NCBI RefSeq assembly: GCF_000719265.1
Contig: NZ_JOFL01000034.1
Coordinates: 1 to 59,298, forward strand
DNA: 59,298 nt
DNA from: Streptomyces roseoverticillatus
GTDB taxonomy: Bacteria; Actinomycetota; Actinomycetes; Streptomycetales; Streptomycetaceae
Direction: 5' to 3'
Shown here in pieces: positions 44,124-54,000 of this stretch; the first letter of the stretch is position 1; the number at the start of each line of letters is the position of its first letter. The translations under genes and the position numbers were made by a program. A model generated the notes under the pieces. That model ran no database searches. It was not told where the DNA came from and saw nothing but the letters and a program-made list of their open reading frames with translations.

Positions 44124-45140
44124 TCATGGGCCCGGCATGCCGGCGCCGCCGCCGTACGTCACGGCGTCCCGCCCCAGGCGCCGCAACCCCTCTCCGGTAC
44201 TGACGAGGGGTACGTAGCCGAGGTGGGTGCGGGCGGCGGAGATGTCGAACCAGTTCGCGTACAGCGCTCCCGCCACCAGGCACCGGTCGAGCGGAGGCTC
44301 TCCCGGAAGACGCAGGCGCCGCCAGCCGCTCTCGCACAGCCCGCCGGCGGCGCGGGCGAGGGAGCCGGGGACGGGCTGCAGGCGGGGACTGGAGCCCAAG
44401 GCACGGAAGAAGAGGGCCAGGCTCCGCGCGAAGGTGCACGGCACGCCCTGGGTGATGAAGTACGGGCGGCCTGCCGCCGGTGTGCCGGGACGCACCCGGT
44501 CGAGGGCCAGGAGGTGGGCGTGGGCGGCGTTGTCCACGTAGACGGTGTCGATGAGTTTGCGCCCGCCGCCGGGGAGCGGGAAGACGCCGAGGCGGGCGGC
44601 GCGCAGCAGCCGGGGGGTGAAGTGCGGGTCGCCGGGGCCCCAGATGCAGTGCGGGCGCAGGGCGGCGGTGGCGAGGTCGGGCCCGTCGGCGGCGAGGACC
44701 AGGCGTTCGGCGGCGGCTTTGGAGGCCGGGTAGGGGCCCAGGGGCCTGCGCGGGTAAGGCAGGGTCTCGTCGGCGCCGTCGATGTCGGTGTTGTCGAAGA
44801 CCACGCTGGGGCTGGAGGTGTGGATCAGGGTGCCGACGTGGTGGCGCCGGCATGCGTCCACGATGTGGCGGGTGCCGGTGAGATTGGTGGCGAAGAAGGG
44901 GGCCGGGTCGCCGGCCGGGCCGACGCGGGCGGCGGTGTGCACGACCGCGTCGCAGCCGGCGGTGGCGCCGTGGACGGTGTCGGGGTCACGGATGTCGCCC
45001 AGGCGCTGTTCGATGCCGAGTGCCGCGAGGGGCGGGCTGAAGCGGCGCTGCAGTGCCCGGACCTCGTGTCCGGCGGCGGTCAGCCGACGGCACAGCGCGC
45101 GGCCGAGGAAGCCGCCGCCTCCGGTGACCAGGACCCTCAC
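44124..45140 (-). CDS. oleD: OleD-type 2-alkyl-3-ketoacid reductase
   Basis: The 338-residue protein begins at GTG 45140, which overlaps the stop of the upstream gene (GTGA). It has an NAD(P)H-binding TGGGGFLG turn near residue 6, a catalytic YPASK motif near 158 and HTSSPSVVFDN in between, as in extended short-chain dehydrogenases of the 3-beta-HSD and OleD group. OleD reduces the beta-keto acid made by OleA to a beta-hydroxy acid, which OleC then converts to a beta-lactone. The direct coupling to oleB and the oleC and oleA genes nearby support this assignment over a sterol or sugar epimerase. It is cytoplasmic. The length is normal for the family. Confidence 0.85.
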   Translation of the reverse strand: MRVLVTGGGGFLGRALCRRLTAAGHEVRALQRRFSPPLAALGIEQRLGDIRDPDTVHGATAGCDAVVHTAARVGPAGDPAPFFATNLTGTRHIVDACRRHHVGTLIHTSSPSVVFDNTDIDGADETLPYPRRPLGPYPASKAAAERLVLAADGPDLATAALRPHCIWGPGDPHFTPRLLRAARLGVFPLPGGGRKLIDTVYVDNAAHAHLLALDRVRPGTPAAGRPYFITQGVPCTFARSLALFFRALGSSPRLQPVPGSLARAAGGLCESGWRRLRLPGEPPLDRCLVAGALYANWFDISAARTHLGYVPLVSTGEGLRRLGRDAVTYGGGAGMPGP

Positions 45141-46087
45141 CGGTCGTCTCCGCGGCCGTACCGGCCCCGCTCGGGCAAGGGAGCGGTGTCGAGGAAGCGG
45201 CGGATCTCGGGGACGAGTTCGGCGCGCGCGTCCTCCAGCACGTAGTGGCCGGCCCGGGGGCAGCGCAGCACCCGGGCGTGGGGGAAGCGCCGTTGCCACT
45301 CGTCGGCCAGCGGCGGCCGCAGGACCGGGTCGCGCATGCCCCAGCAGACCAGCATGGGTATGGGCCGCAGGGCGGGCAGCATCTGTTCCACGACGGCCAG
45401 CAGCGACCAGCCGGGATCGGTACGTGTGAGGGGCACGTCCTGGATGAAGCGGGCCAGGGCCGCGCGTTGCCGGCGCCGGCGGTACGGCGAGGTGAAGGCG
45501 CGGCGGACGTCGGCGGGCATCGGGGTGGTCACGCCCAGCCGTGCGGCCCCGTAGGCCCAGCCCGGGGTGTGGTGCGCGGCGAGGGCGCTGACGGCGCGCA
45601 GCCTGAGCAGGCGGAACCACCATGGGGGGAGGCCGTGCGCGGGGAAGCGGAAGACGGCGGTGTTCAGCACGACGATCCGGTCCACCATGTCCGCGTTCAG
45701 GCAGGCCCAGGCCAGTGCGATGGGTCCGCCCCAGTCGTGGGCCACCACCGTCCACCCGCGATCCGGTGCACGGTGTTCGTCGGTCAGGTGGCGGACCAGG
45801 TCGCCGAGTGCGGCGATCTGGTATCCCGCGAGCAGCCTGGGCAGGGGGGCTGACGGGCGTCCGGACAGGCCCATGCCGAGCAGGTCGGGGACGATGCACC
45901 GGTAGGCGTCGCTCAGTCCTGCCACCAGATGCCGCCAGGCGTAGCTCCAGGCGGGGTTGCCGTGGACCATCAGGACCGGGGGGCCGGAGCCTTCGTCCAG
46001 GTAGTGCTGGCGGGCTTCGGCGTGCTCGAACCACCGGGAGGCGAAGGGGTAGTCGGGCCGGCGGGGAGGATCGGTTGCTGTGTGCAC
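45137..46087 (-). CDS. oleB: OleB-type beta-lactone decarboxylase (haloalkane dehalogenase fold)
   Basis: This 316-residue alpha/beta hydrolase starts at GTG 46087 with AAAGG upstream. It shows the oxyanion motif VLMVHGNPAWSYAWR near residue 40, the aspartate nucleophile in VVAHDWGGPIAL near 116, VCWGMRDP near 250 and the catalytic His in RAGHYVLED near 282. The Asp nucleophile and HGNP motif are shared by haloalkane dehalogenases and OleB. OleB decarboxylates cis-beta-lactones to cis-alkenes. Its overlap with oleD and divergence from oleC make OleB the best call. A dehalogenase would be the alternative if it stood alone. Confidence 0.85.
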   Translation of the reverse strand: MHTATDPPRRPDYPFASRWFEHAEARQHYLDEGSGPPVLMVHGNPAWSYAWRHLVAGLSDAYRCIVPDLLGMGLSGRPSAPLPRLLAGYQIAALGDLVRHLTDEHRAPDRGWTVVAHDWGGPIALAWACLNADMVDRIVVLNTAVFRFPAHGLPPWWFRLLRLRAVSALAAHHTPGWAYGAARLGVTTPMPADVRRAFTSPYRRRRQRAALARFIQDVPLTRTDPGWSLLAVVEQMLPALRPIPMLVCWGMRDPVLRPPLADEWQRRFPHARVLRCPRAGHYVLEDARAELVPEIRRFLDTAPLPERGRYGRGDDR

Positions 46088-46262
46088 GGGGCGGCCTTTC
46101 GCTGTACGGCCCTTCGGCGCCCGGACGTCCGGCGGTGCGCTCCCACCTCCCTGCTCGGTCGCGCCGGCTGCACCGCCGCGGCGCCCGGCCGCGTCAACTG
46201 CGCTTCTACGGCGTGGAGTTCATGCCCACGATGCGGGCTCATTCGCTCCCTGGTGCGCCCGA

Positions 46263-46280
46263 ATCACCCATGTAGGTGAT
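46263..46280. promoter_or_regulatory. Short inverted repeat in the oleB-oleC intergenic region
   Basis: ATCACC (46263-46268) and GGTGAT (46275-46280) form 6-bp arms with a 6-bp spacer in the divergent region. It is a candidate operator, but no regulator gene is adjacent. Confidence 0.3.
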
Positions 46281-46368
46281 GCGGGTGCGTCGGCGGGGCC
46301 CGCATGCTGGTGGGGCCAGCCCGTCGTGGCCGTGTCCGACGGGGCACATCGCACCGGAGGTGTCCGCC

Positions 46369-48027
46369 GTGGCCCCGCTGGCCCGTACGGTCCTGCGTGC
46401 CCTGCAGGACGCACCCGAGGGCGTGTGCCTGCGCTATCCGAAGGGCCGGCGGGGGTTCGCGGCGCTCACGAACGCCGAGGCGGCCGCGCTGAGTCTGTCG
46501 ACCGCCGCGGCGCTGGCCCGGGCCGGGATCCGTCCCGGGCACCGGGTGGCCGTCCTGACCCGCGACCCGGTCGAGCTGGGCACGTGTGTGCTGACGCTGA
46601 CCGGCATGGGCGCCGTCCCGGTCCTCGTCGACGGTTCCCTGCCGCTGCCCACGATGGGGCGGTGTCTGGCGGCAGCGGCGCCGGACGCCCTGCTGGCCGA
46701 GCCGCTCGCCCACATCGCCGGCCGCCTGCTGGGCTGGGGCGGCGGCACCGTCCGCCACCGGGTGGTGGCCGGACCACGGCTCTGGCCGAGCCGGACGCTG
46801 GAGCGGCTGCGGCGCGCCGGCCCTTCCTGGCGGGCGATGGCCGACTCCCGGGACGACGCCCCGGCGATGGTCCTGTTCACCTCTGGTGCGACGGGACCGC
46901 CCAAAGGCGTCATTCACGATCACGGCACCGTGCGGGCACAGCTTCAGGCGCTCCCGCACGGACTGGACCTGGCCGGGCGGACGGTAGTGGCGGCGTTCGT
47001 TCCGGCCGCGGTCCTCGGACCGCTGCTCGGCGCCACCACGGTCGTCCCCCGCCTCGATCTGATGCGGCCCACCCGGGTACGGGCCCGCGCCTTAGTGCAC
47101 GCCGTGAACGGGACCGGTGCCGACGTGCTCATGGGATCGCCCGCCGTCCTGGACCGCCTGGCCCGGCACTGCATCCGCACGCTCACTCCCCTGCCGACCC
47201 TGCGGCACGTCCTGTCCTTCGGTGCCTCACTGCCCTACGCGGTCCTCGACCGACTGCGGGTGTGCCTGCCCGCCGCCGCGACCGTCCACAGCGTCTACGG
47301 CGCTACCGAGGCCCTGCCGGTCAGCACGATCGACCACCGGGAGCTGCTCCCGCTGCGCTCCGCCACCGTCCAGGGGCAGGGGGTGTGCCTGGGACGCCCC
47401 GTACCGGGTGTCACCGTCCGCGTCCTGCCCCTGGACGCGCCGCCCACCGGGCAGCTCGCCCCCGAGACTCCCCCGGGCACGGTCGGCGAGCTGGCCGTCT
47501 CCGGCCCCAACGTCAGTGCGGCCTACCTGGATGTGCAGGCCACCCGTGCGGCGAAACTGCGCGGAGAAGACGGCTGCATCGTGCACCGTATGGGTGACAT
47601 CGGCCGCTTGGACGAGGAGGGCCGCATCTGGTTCTGCGGCCGCCTCGCCCACCGGGTGCGCACCACGAAGGGCGATCTGTTCACGGAGCAGGTCGAACCC
47701 GCCCTCGACGCCGTACCGGGCGTACGCCGTACGGCCCTGGTCGGCATCGGACCCGCCACCGCGCGCCGCCCGGTGGTGATCGTGGAGCCGGAGGCGGGGA
47801 CACCGCGCGCGGCCCGCGCCGCGCTGCGCCGTGGGGTCCTGGAGGCGCTCCATGGCCTGCAGGCACTGGGGGGCCCGGGAGTACTGCACGACCTGGAGGG
47901 GCCGGTGACCGGCGCCGTCCCCGTCCCCGTACTGTTCCACCGGTCGCTGCCGGTGGATCACCGCCACGCCGCGAAGATCGACCGGGACCGGCTGGCCTCG
48001 TGGGCCGCTCGCCGGCTCGCGCGTTGA
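46369..48027 (+). CDS. oleC: OleC-type beta-lactone synthetase
   Basis: GTG 46369 is chosen because GGAGG precedes it by eight bases; the frame is open 31 codons upstream. The 552-residue protein is an acyl-adenylating enzyme. The AMP-binding loop FTSGATGPPKGVIHDH lies near residue 166, SVYGATEALP near 308 and GVCLGRPVPGVTV near 342. It carries the diagnostic OleC segment VHRMGDIGRLDEEG with IWFCGRLAHRVRT near 410. OleC uses ATP to close beta-hydroxy acids into beta-lactones instead of making a CoA ester. It diverges from oleB and converges with the polyketide synthase gene, whose end is 30 bases away. Confidence 0.87.
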   Translation: MAPLARTVLRALQDAPEGVCLRYPKGRRGFAALTNAEAAALSLSTAAALARAGIRPGHRVAVLTRDPVELGTCVLTLTGMGAVPVLVDGSLPLPTMGRCLAAAAPDALLAEPLAHIAGRLLGWGGGTVRHRVVAGPRLWPSRTLERLRRAGPSWRAMADSRDDAPAMVLFTSGATGPPKGVIHDHGTVRAQLQALPHGLDLAGRTVVAAFVPAAVLGPLLGATTVVPRLDLMRPTRVRARALVHAVNGTGADVLMGSPAVLDRLARHCIRTLTPLPTLRHVLSFGASLPYAVLDRLRVCLPAAATVHSVYGATEALPVSTIDHRELLPLRSATVQGQGVCLGRPVPGVTVRVLPLDAPPTGQLAPETPPGTVGELAVSGPNVSAAYLDVQATRAAKLRGEDGCIVHRMGDIGRLDEEGRIWFCGRLAHRVRTTKGDLFTEQVEPALDAVPGVRRTALVGIGPATARRPVVIVEPEAGTPRAARAALRRGVLEALHGLQALGGPGVLHDLEGPVTGAVPVPVLFHRSLPVDHRHAAKIDRDRLASWAARRLAR

Positions 48028-48057
48028 CGTCATGTTCCCTGCATGTCACGGCATATG

Positions 48058-51000
48058 TCACGGCTCCCCTGCTTCAAGGGCCGCCTGCGGCTGGTGGGAC
48101 AGATGGGTGCCCAGCCGCTCGTGGATCAGCCGGGCGAAGTGGGTCAGGGTGCGGCCGCTGCCCATGAGTTCGCCGGGCGGGATGTGGATGTCGAAGTACT
48201 CGCGGGCGTGAAGGATGAACTCGGCTCCCATCAGGGAGTCCAGACCGAGTTCGTCCAGGTGGCGGTCCGGGTCCAGTGCGGACGGGTCGGTGTGCAGGAC
48301 GGTCGCCAGCTGGCGGGCCAGGGCTTCGGTGATGGTGCGTACCGCGTCCTCGGCAGTCATCGCGGCCAGGGAGCGCAGCAGTTCCTCCCGGGTGTCGTCC
48401 GTGTCCACGGCGTCGCCCGGGACGAGTCCGGTGAAGCGGGGTGAGGCGAGGAGAGGGAGCAGGCGGCGGGCGCGGCCCCAGCGGTAGCGGCCGATGCCGG
48501 CGACGTCGGTGCCCGCGGCGAGCAGGGGGCCGGCGGCGGTGAAGGCCTCGGCGGGGGCGAAGGGTTCGAAGCCGAGGCCGGTCATGGTGGCGGCCAGGTT
48601 GGTGCGGGCGACGTATCCGGTGCCGGCGATCGGGCCCCACGCGATCGCGGTGGCGGTGCGCCCGGCGTGGCGGCGGGCCCGTGTCAGGGCTTCCAGGTAG
48701 GCGTTCGCGGCGACGTACGGGGCCTGTGCGATGTTGCCGGTGGCCGCGGTGACCGAGGAGTACAGGAGGAAGAGGTCGAGGTCGTGACCGGCGGTGAGAC
48801 GGTCGAGGATGTCCGCGCCGGCGGCTTTGGGGGCGAGGACGGCGGCGAAGCGGTCGTCGGTGAGGCCTGCGAGCGGGGCGTCGTCCAGGTGCATGGCGCA
48901 ATGGACCACCCCGCGCAGGGGATGCGCGCCGGCGTCCACGGCCGCGATCACTTCTCGGACGGCCTCCTCGTCGGTGACGTCGGCGGCGTACGCAGTGGCC
49001 TGCACGCCGTGGCCGGCCAGCCGCTCCAGCACGGCGGCCGCTTCGGGTGCCCCGCTCCCCCGGCGGCCGAGGAGGGCCAAGTGGCGGGCGCCGCGCTGGG
49101 CGAGCCATTCGGCGGTGGCCGCACCGAAGCCGCCGAGCCCGCCGGTGACCAGGTACGTGCCCTCCGGGTCCGGCACCGGAACGCCGGGCAGGGGTTCGAC
49201 CGGCACGGGCTCGTCCAGAGGGTCGAAGGAGACGACGACCTTCCCCGTGTGGCGGGAGTGCTGCAGCAGCCGGAATGCCTCTTCCACCCGGGCGGCGGGG
49301 TAGATCGCGTGCGGGAGGGGGCGGTACTCCCCGGAGGCCACCCGTGTCGTGGTGTCGTGCAGCAGCCGTCGGCCGCGGACCGGGTCGAACACGATGCTGT
49401 CGAGGTTGAAGCCGAGGAAGGTGATGCTGCGGTGGAAGGGGCGCAGCAGGAGCGGGTTGTTGAAGAAGATGTCGCGCTTGCCGAGCTCGATGAACCGACC
49501 GTTGGGGCGCAGCAGGTCGAGGCTCTGGGCGATGGCCTCGCCGCTGAGGGAGTTGACGACGATGTCGACGCCCTGTCCGCCGGTCAGTTCGCGGACGCGG
49601 GGAGCGAATTCGAGGGTGCGCGAGTCCAGGACGTGCTCGGCTCCGAGCGTGCGCAGCAGGTCGCGTTTGGTCTCGGTGCCCGCTGTGGCGATCACGCGCA
49701 GTCCCAGGATACGGGCGCACTGGACGACGGCCAGGCCCACCGCACCGGCTCCGCCGTGCACCAGCACCGTCTCGCCGGGGAACGGCCTGGCTTCGTCGAC
49801 GAGAGTGTGGTGGACGGTGAAGACGGCCACCGGGAAGGTCGCCGCCTCGGCGTAGGACATGCCGTCCAGGAGGGGGCAGGCCGTGAAGGCGGGCATGACG
49901 GCATGCGAGGAGAGGGCCGCGGCCATCAGCCCGCCGACCCGGTCGCCGATCGTGAACCCCGTGACTCCGGGGCCGGTGGCGACGATGACGCCCGCCCCGT
50001 CGGTGCCCAGGCCGCGGCTGAGCGGCGTGCCCTCGACGGCTTCGGGCGGCAGCAGCCCGTTGGCGCGCATCGGGTCGCGGTAGTTCAGCGCGACGGCCCG
50101 CATCTCGACCAGGATCTCGCCGGGCCCCGGGCGGAGCGGCTCCGTCCGGCGCCACACGAGCCGGCGGGAGAGGCCGGGGTTGCGCACGTCGAGGGTGTAC
50201 GAGGAGGGGGAGGGCTGGGCGGAGTCACTGGGGGCGGGCTGGTCGGCAGGGTGCTGGATCTGGCGGGGGACGAACCGGCCGCCGCGGGTGAGCACGATCT
50301 CGTCCTCGTCGGTGGGTGCCCGCAATTCGAGCACCAGACGGCGGGCGTCGGCGGCCGGGTCGCCGGTGCGGTCCAGGGAGATCCGCCGCATACCGAGGTC
50401 GGGGCGTTCGTTGGCCAGGGTACGGGCGGCGCCCCACACGGCGGCGTCGGCGGGGTGGGCAGGCCGCTCCGGAACGGGGAACAGCCCGCTGGGACGGGCG
50501 ATCAGCCACAGCTGCGGCCGCGGGCCCTCCGGCCGTTCGTCGCAGGCCGCAGCCAGTGCTCGCAGGACGGCGGCGCGGCGGGTCGTCAGGGCGACGACGT
50601 CTTCCCGGCCTCGGCCGTCCGGTCCCCGGGGGTCGCCCAGGAGGAGGACGACTCCGGAGGTGCCGGCGGGCAGTGCACCGTTCCAGGTGGCCGGATCGTC
50701 CGTGGCCGTGACGATGCCGGCGCCGCCCAGCAGCCCGGACAGCGCCCGCGCTGTGGCCTCCTCGCCGGGGGATTCGGTGGCGACGACCCAGGCGGCGGTG
50801 TCCTCTTGAACCGGTGCGGGCGGGGCGGTTCCGCCGCCCTGCAATCCGCCCTGCAATCCGCCCTGCAATCCGCCCGGCATTCCGCCCGGGCGGCCCCCGG
50901 CGGCGACCATGAGTACGGAGCGGTCGTCGGTGCCCGTCTGGACAGTGCCAGTGAAGCCGCACTCCTCCAGGAGGGGCCTCCACCGGTTCCGGGGCAGCAG

Positions 51001-54000
51001 CACGGTCTCGGGGCGGAGGGTACGGTCACGGCGCTGCCAGAACGCGTCGGTGCCTCCGAGGAGCACGGCCAGCCGCTGCGCGTGGTGCGATTCGGCGGCG
51101 AGCAGGTGCCCGCCGGGGGCGAGGAGGGTGCGGACACGGCTCAGCGCATCGGTCAGGTCGGCGGCGCCATGCAGGGCGTCGTCGGCGACGACCAGGTCGA
51201 ACACGCCGTCGCAGAAGCCCTGGGCGACGGGGTCGGTGTCCAGGTCGAAGGTCCGGTACTCGACGAAGTCGTAAGCGGCGAAGCGGTGTTTGGCGGCGGC
51301 GAAACCGGCGCCCGAGCTGTCGGTGCAGGTGTATCGGGTCCGGTCCGCGGGCAGCAGCGGAAGCAGTGCCGCGGTGAGGGCATGAGTGCGGGCGCCGATT
51401 TCCAGGACGCGCAGGGGGCGGTCCGCGGGCCAGCGGCGGACGGCCTCGGCGAGCAGCGCCTGGGCAACGCGGTGGGCGAAGCGGGAGGCGGGCGCGGCTT
51501 CGTAGAGCTGCTCGTAGGCGGTGGCACCGGCCCGGAGGAGCTCTTGTGCTTCCTCGGTGTCGCGCAGCACTGCCGGCAGGTGCCTCAGGTGCGCGTTGAG
51601 GTGGATGGTCTCGGTGATAAAGGCCGGATGATCCTCCACCAGAGCCCGCAGCAGCGCCTCATGGCGTGGTTCGGGGCGTGGTTCGGGGCGTGGTTCGGCG
51701 CACGGCTCGTCGCCCGTCAGCAGCCACCGGCCGTCACCGGCCTGCTGCGCCAGCCCGTGGCGGGCCAGAAGCGGGAGCATCAGCCGCGCCAGCCGCCGGT
51801 GCCGCGGCTGGAGTCCCCCGGCCACGAGGTCGGGCAGGCCGAACGGGGCGGCCGGATCGGTGACCAGGCCGGCGACGGCCACGGCCCAGCAGTGGGCGGC
51901 CGTCTCGTCGACGGCCGCAGCGAAGCGGCCATGGCCGGACTCCTTCAGGGCGTCGTGCGCCCGGGTGATCCGGTCACGCACGGCGGCCGCCAGCTCGGTG
52001 GGCGGGGGCAGCGGTGAGGGGGCTGCCGCGATCTGCGGGTGCGGCGCGGCGCGCAGGACCGTGTGCTGGACGGTCAGCGGGGTGTGGCCGGTGTTGTACG
52101 CACGGCGGGTACGGAACCCCTCGATCTCCGCGGCGACGGTGCCGTCCTCGTCGGCGTAGGTGACGTCCCAGCAGAACTCCGTCTCGGTGTGGCTGCGCCG
52201 GCGCAGGTACATGACGCCGGTGGCAGAGGGCCGCCGCCACACCCGTACCGATTCGAACACCGACGGCAGGTAGGCCTGGCCGCCGCGCATGTGCTGCTCC
52301 ACCAGCGCGACGGTGGCCTGGAAGGGGCCGTCCAGCAGGACCGGGTGCACGGTGTACGCGTCTCCCGGGTCCTCGTGCCGGTACGAGGCCAGCAGCTCCG
52401 TCTCGCCGACGTGGAGTTCACGCAGGAGCTGGAAGGAGGGCCCGACGTGGAGGCCGACGCTGTGGCATGTCGCGTAGAAGTCCGGTGCGCCGACCGTACG
52501 GGGGCAGCGTGCGCGGATCGCTCCGGGGTCCAGGGGCGGGGACGCCGTGCCGAGGAGGGTGCGGACCTGGGCGCGCACGACGGTGCGGCATTCCGTTCCG
52601 CGGCCCTCGCTGCTGCTGATCGCCAGCGCGCCGTCCTCCGCCGTGACGGCGGTCTGCAGCCGGATGGTACCGGGGTCGGGCCAGGCGACGGGGAGCGGAC
52701 TGGCGATGCCCAGGTGCCGTACCTCGACCGGACGGTTCAGCGCCCGTCGCCCGGCGGACAGCGCCATCTCGACGTACGCGGCAGCGGGCATCAGCACCGA
52801 GCCGGCGATCTTGTGGTCGCCCAGCCAGGGCACCAGCTGAGGCTCGACGGCGGCCTCCCACGACGCGTGGGGGGCCGGGAGCCGTTCACCCAGCAGGGGG
52901 TGGTCGATCCGGCCGGTGCCGCTGGTGCGGAGCACGAGGTCCTGCGGGGTGCCGAGCCAGTACCGCTCGTGCTGCCAGGGGTAGGCCGGGAGATCGGCCG
53001 TCCGGCCGGGGCGCGGGAAGTGGGCCTGCCAGTCCACGGCGGCGCCGGCCGCAAGCAGGGTGGCGACGGCGGCGGCCGCGTCCCGGGGCCCGTCGCCGTC
53101 GCGGCGGAGGGTGGGGACATAGGTGGCGTCGGTGCGCCGCAGGTAGGGGCGCAGCACCGGGTGCGGTCCGATCTCGACGAGGATGCCGACGTGGCCGGCG
53201 AGGATGCCCGCGTGCTCGTCGAGGACATGGGCGACGGCACGGCGGAACCGGACCGGCTCGCGGACGTTGCGCCACCAGTAGTCGGCCGTCAGGTTCTGCC
53301 CGGCCACTGCCGTGCCGGTGACGGCGGAGATGAAGGGGATGCGGGTGGCGGTGGGATCCAGGCCGGCCAGCGCGGTCCGCAGTGGGCCGGCGATAGGGTC
53401 CATGGCGCGGCTGTGGAAGGCGTAGTCGAGGCCAAGATCGCGGAAGAAGACGCCCCGGGCCTCCAGTTGCGCACCGAGGGCGGCGAGGGCCTCGGGATCA
53501 CCGGCGAGGGTGACGCTGCGGTCGTCGCTGATCCCGGCGATCTCCAAGGCGCCGTTGTACGGGGCAAGTTCCTCGCGGGCCGCCTGCTCGGGCAGCCCTG
53601 CGGCCGCCATCCGGCCGGTGCCCGCGGTGGCCCCCTGGGCGCGGCTGCGCTCGGCGATCACCTTGGCGGCCTGTTCGAGGGACAGCGCCCCGGCGGCATG
53701 GGCCGCGGCCACTTCGCCGACGCTGTGCCCGATGACGGCGGCCGGGCGCAGTCCCTTGGCCTCCAGGAGGGCGACCAGGCCCACTTGGACGGTGAACAGG
53801 AGCGGCTGGGCGGTCTCGGTGCGCTGCCACCGGGGAGCGTCGGGCCGGGTCAGCTCCGCGAGCACCGACCATCCCAGGTGCGGGGTCAGCGCGGCATCGG
53901 CTTGTCCGACGGCTGCGCGGAAGGCCGGTCCGGCGCCTTCGCCGTCGGCGCCCAGGAGGTCGGCGGCCATACCGGGCCACTGGGAGGCGTTGCCCGAGAA

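Noticed and set aside
40631..44203. A 1190-codon frame spanning regulator, dehydrogenase and kinase
   Set aside because: It is Arg- and Pro-rich and crosses three recognisable genes in another frame.
48667..52017. A 1116-codon open frame on the plus strand inside the polyketide synthase
   Set aside because: The minus-strand synthase has all catalytic motifs in one frame; the antisense frame is compositionally biased and has no motif.
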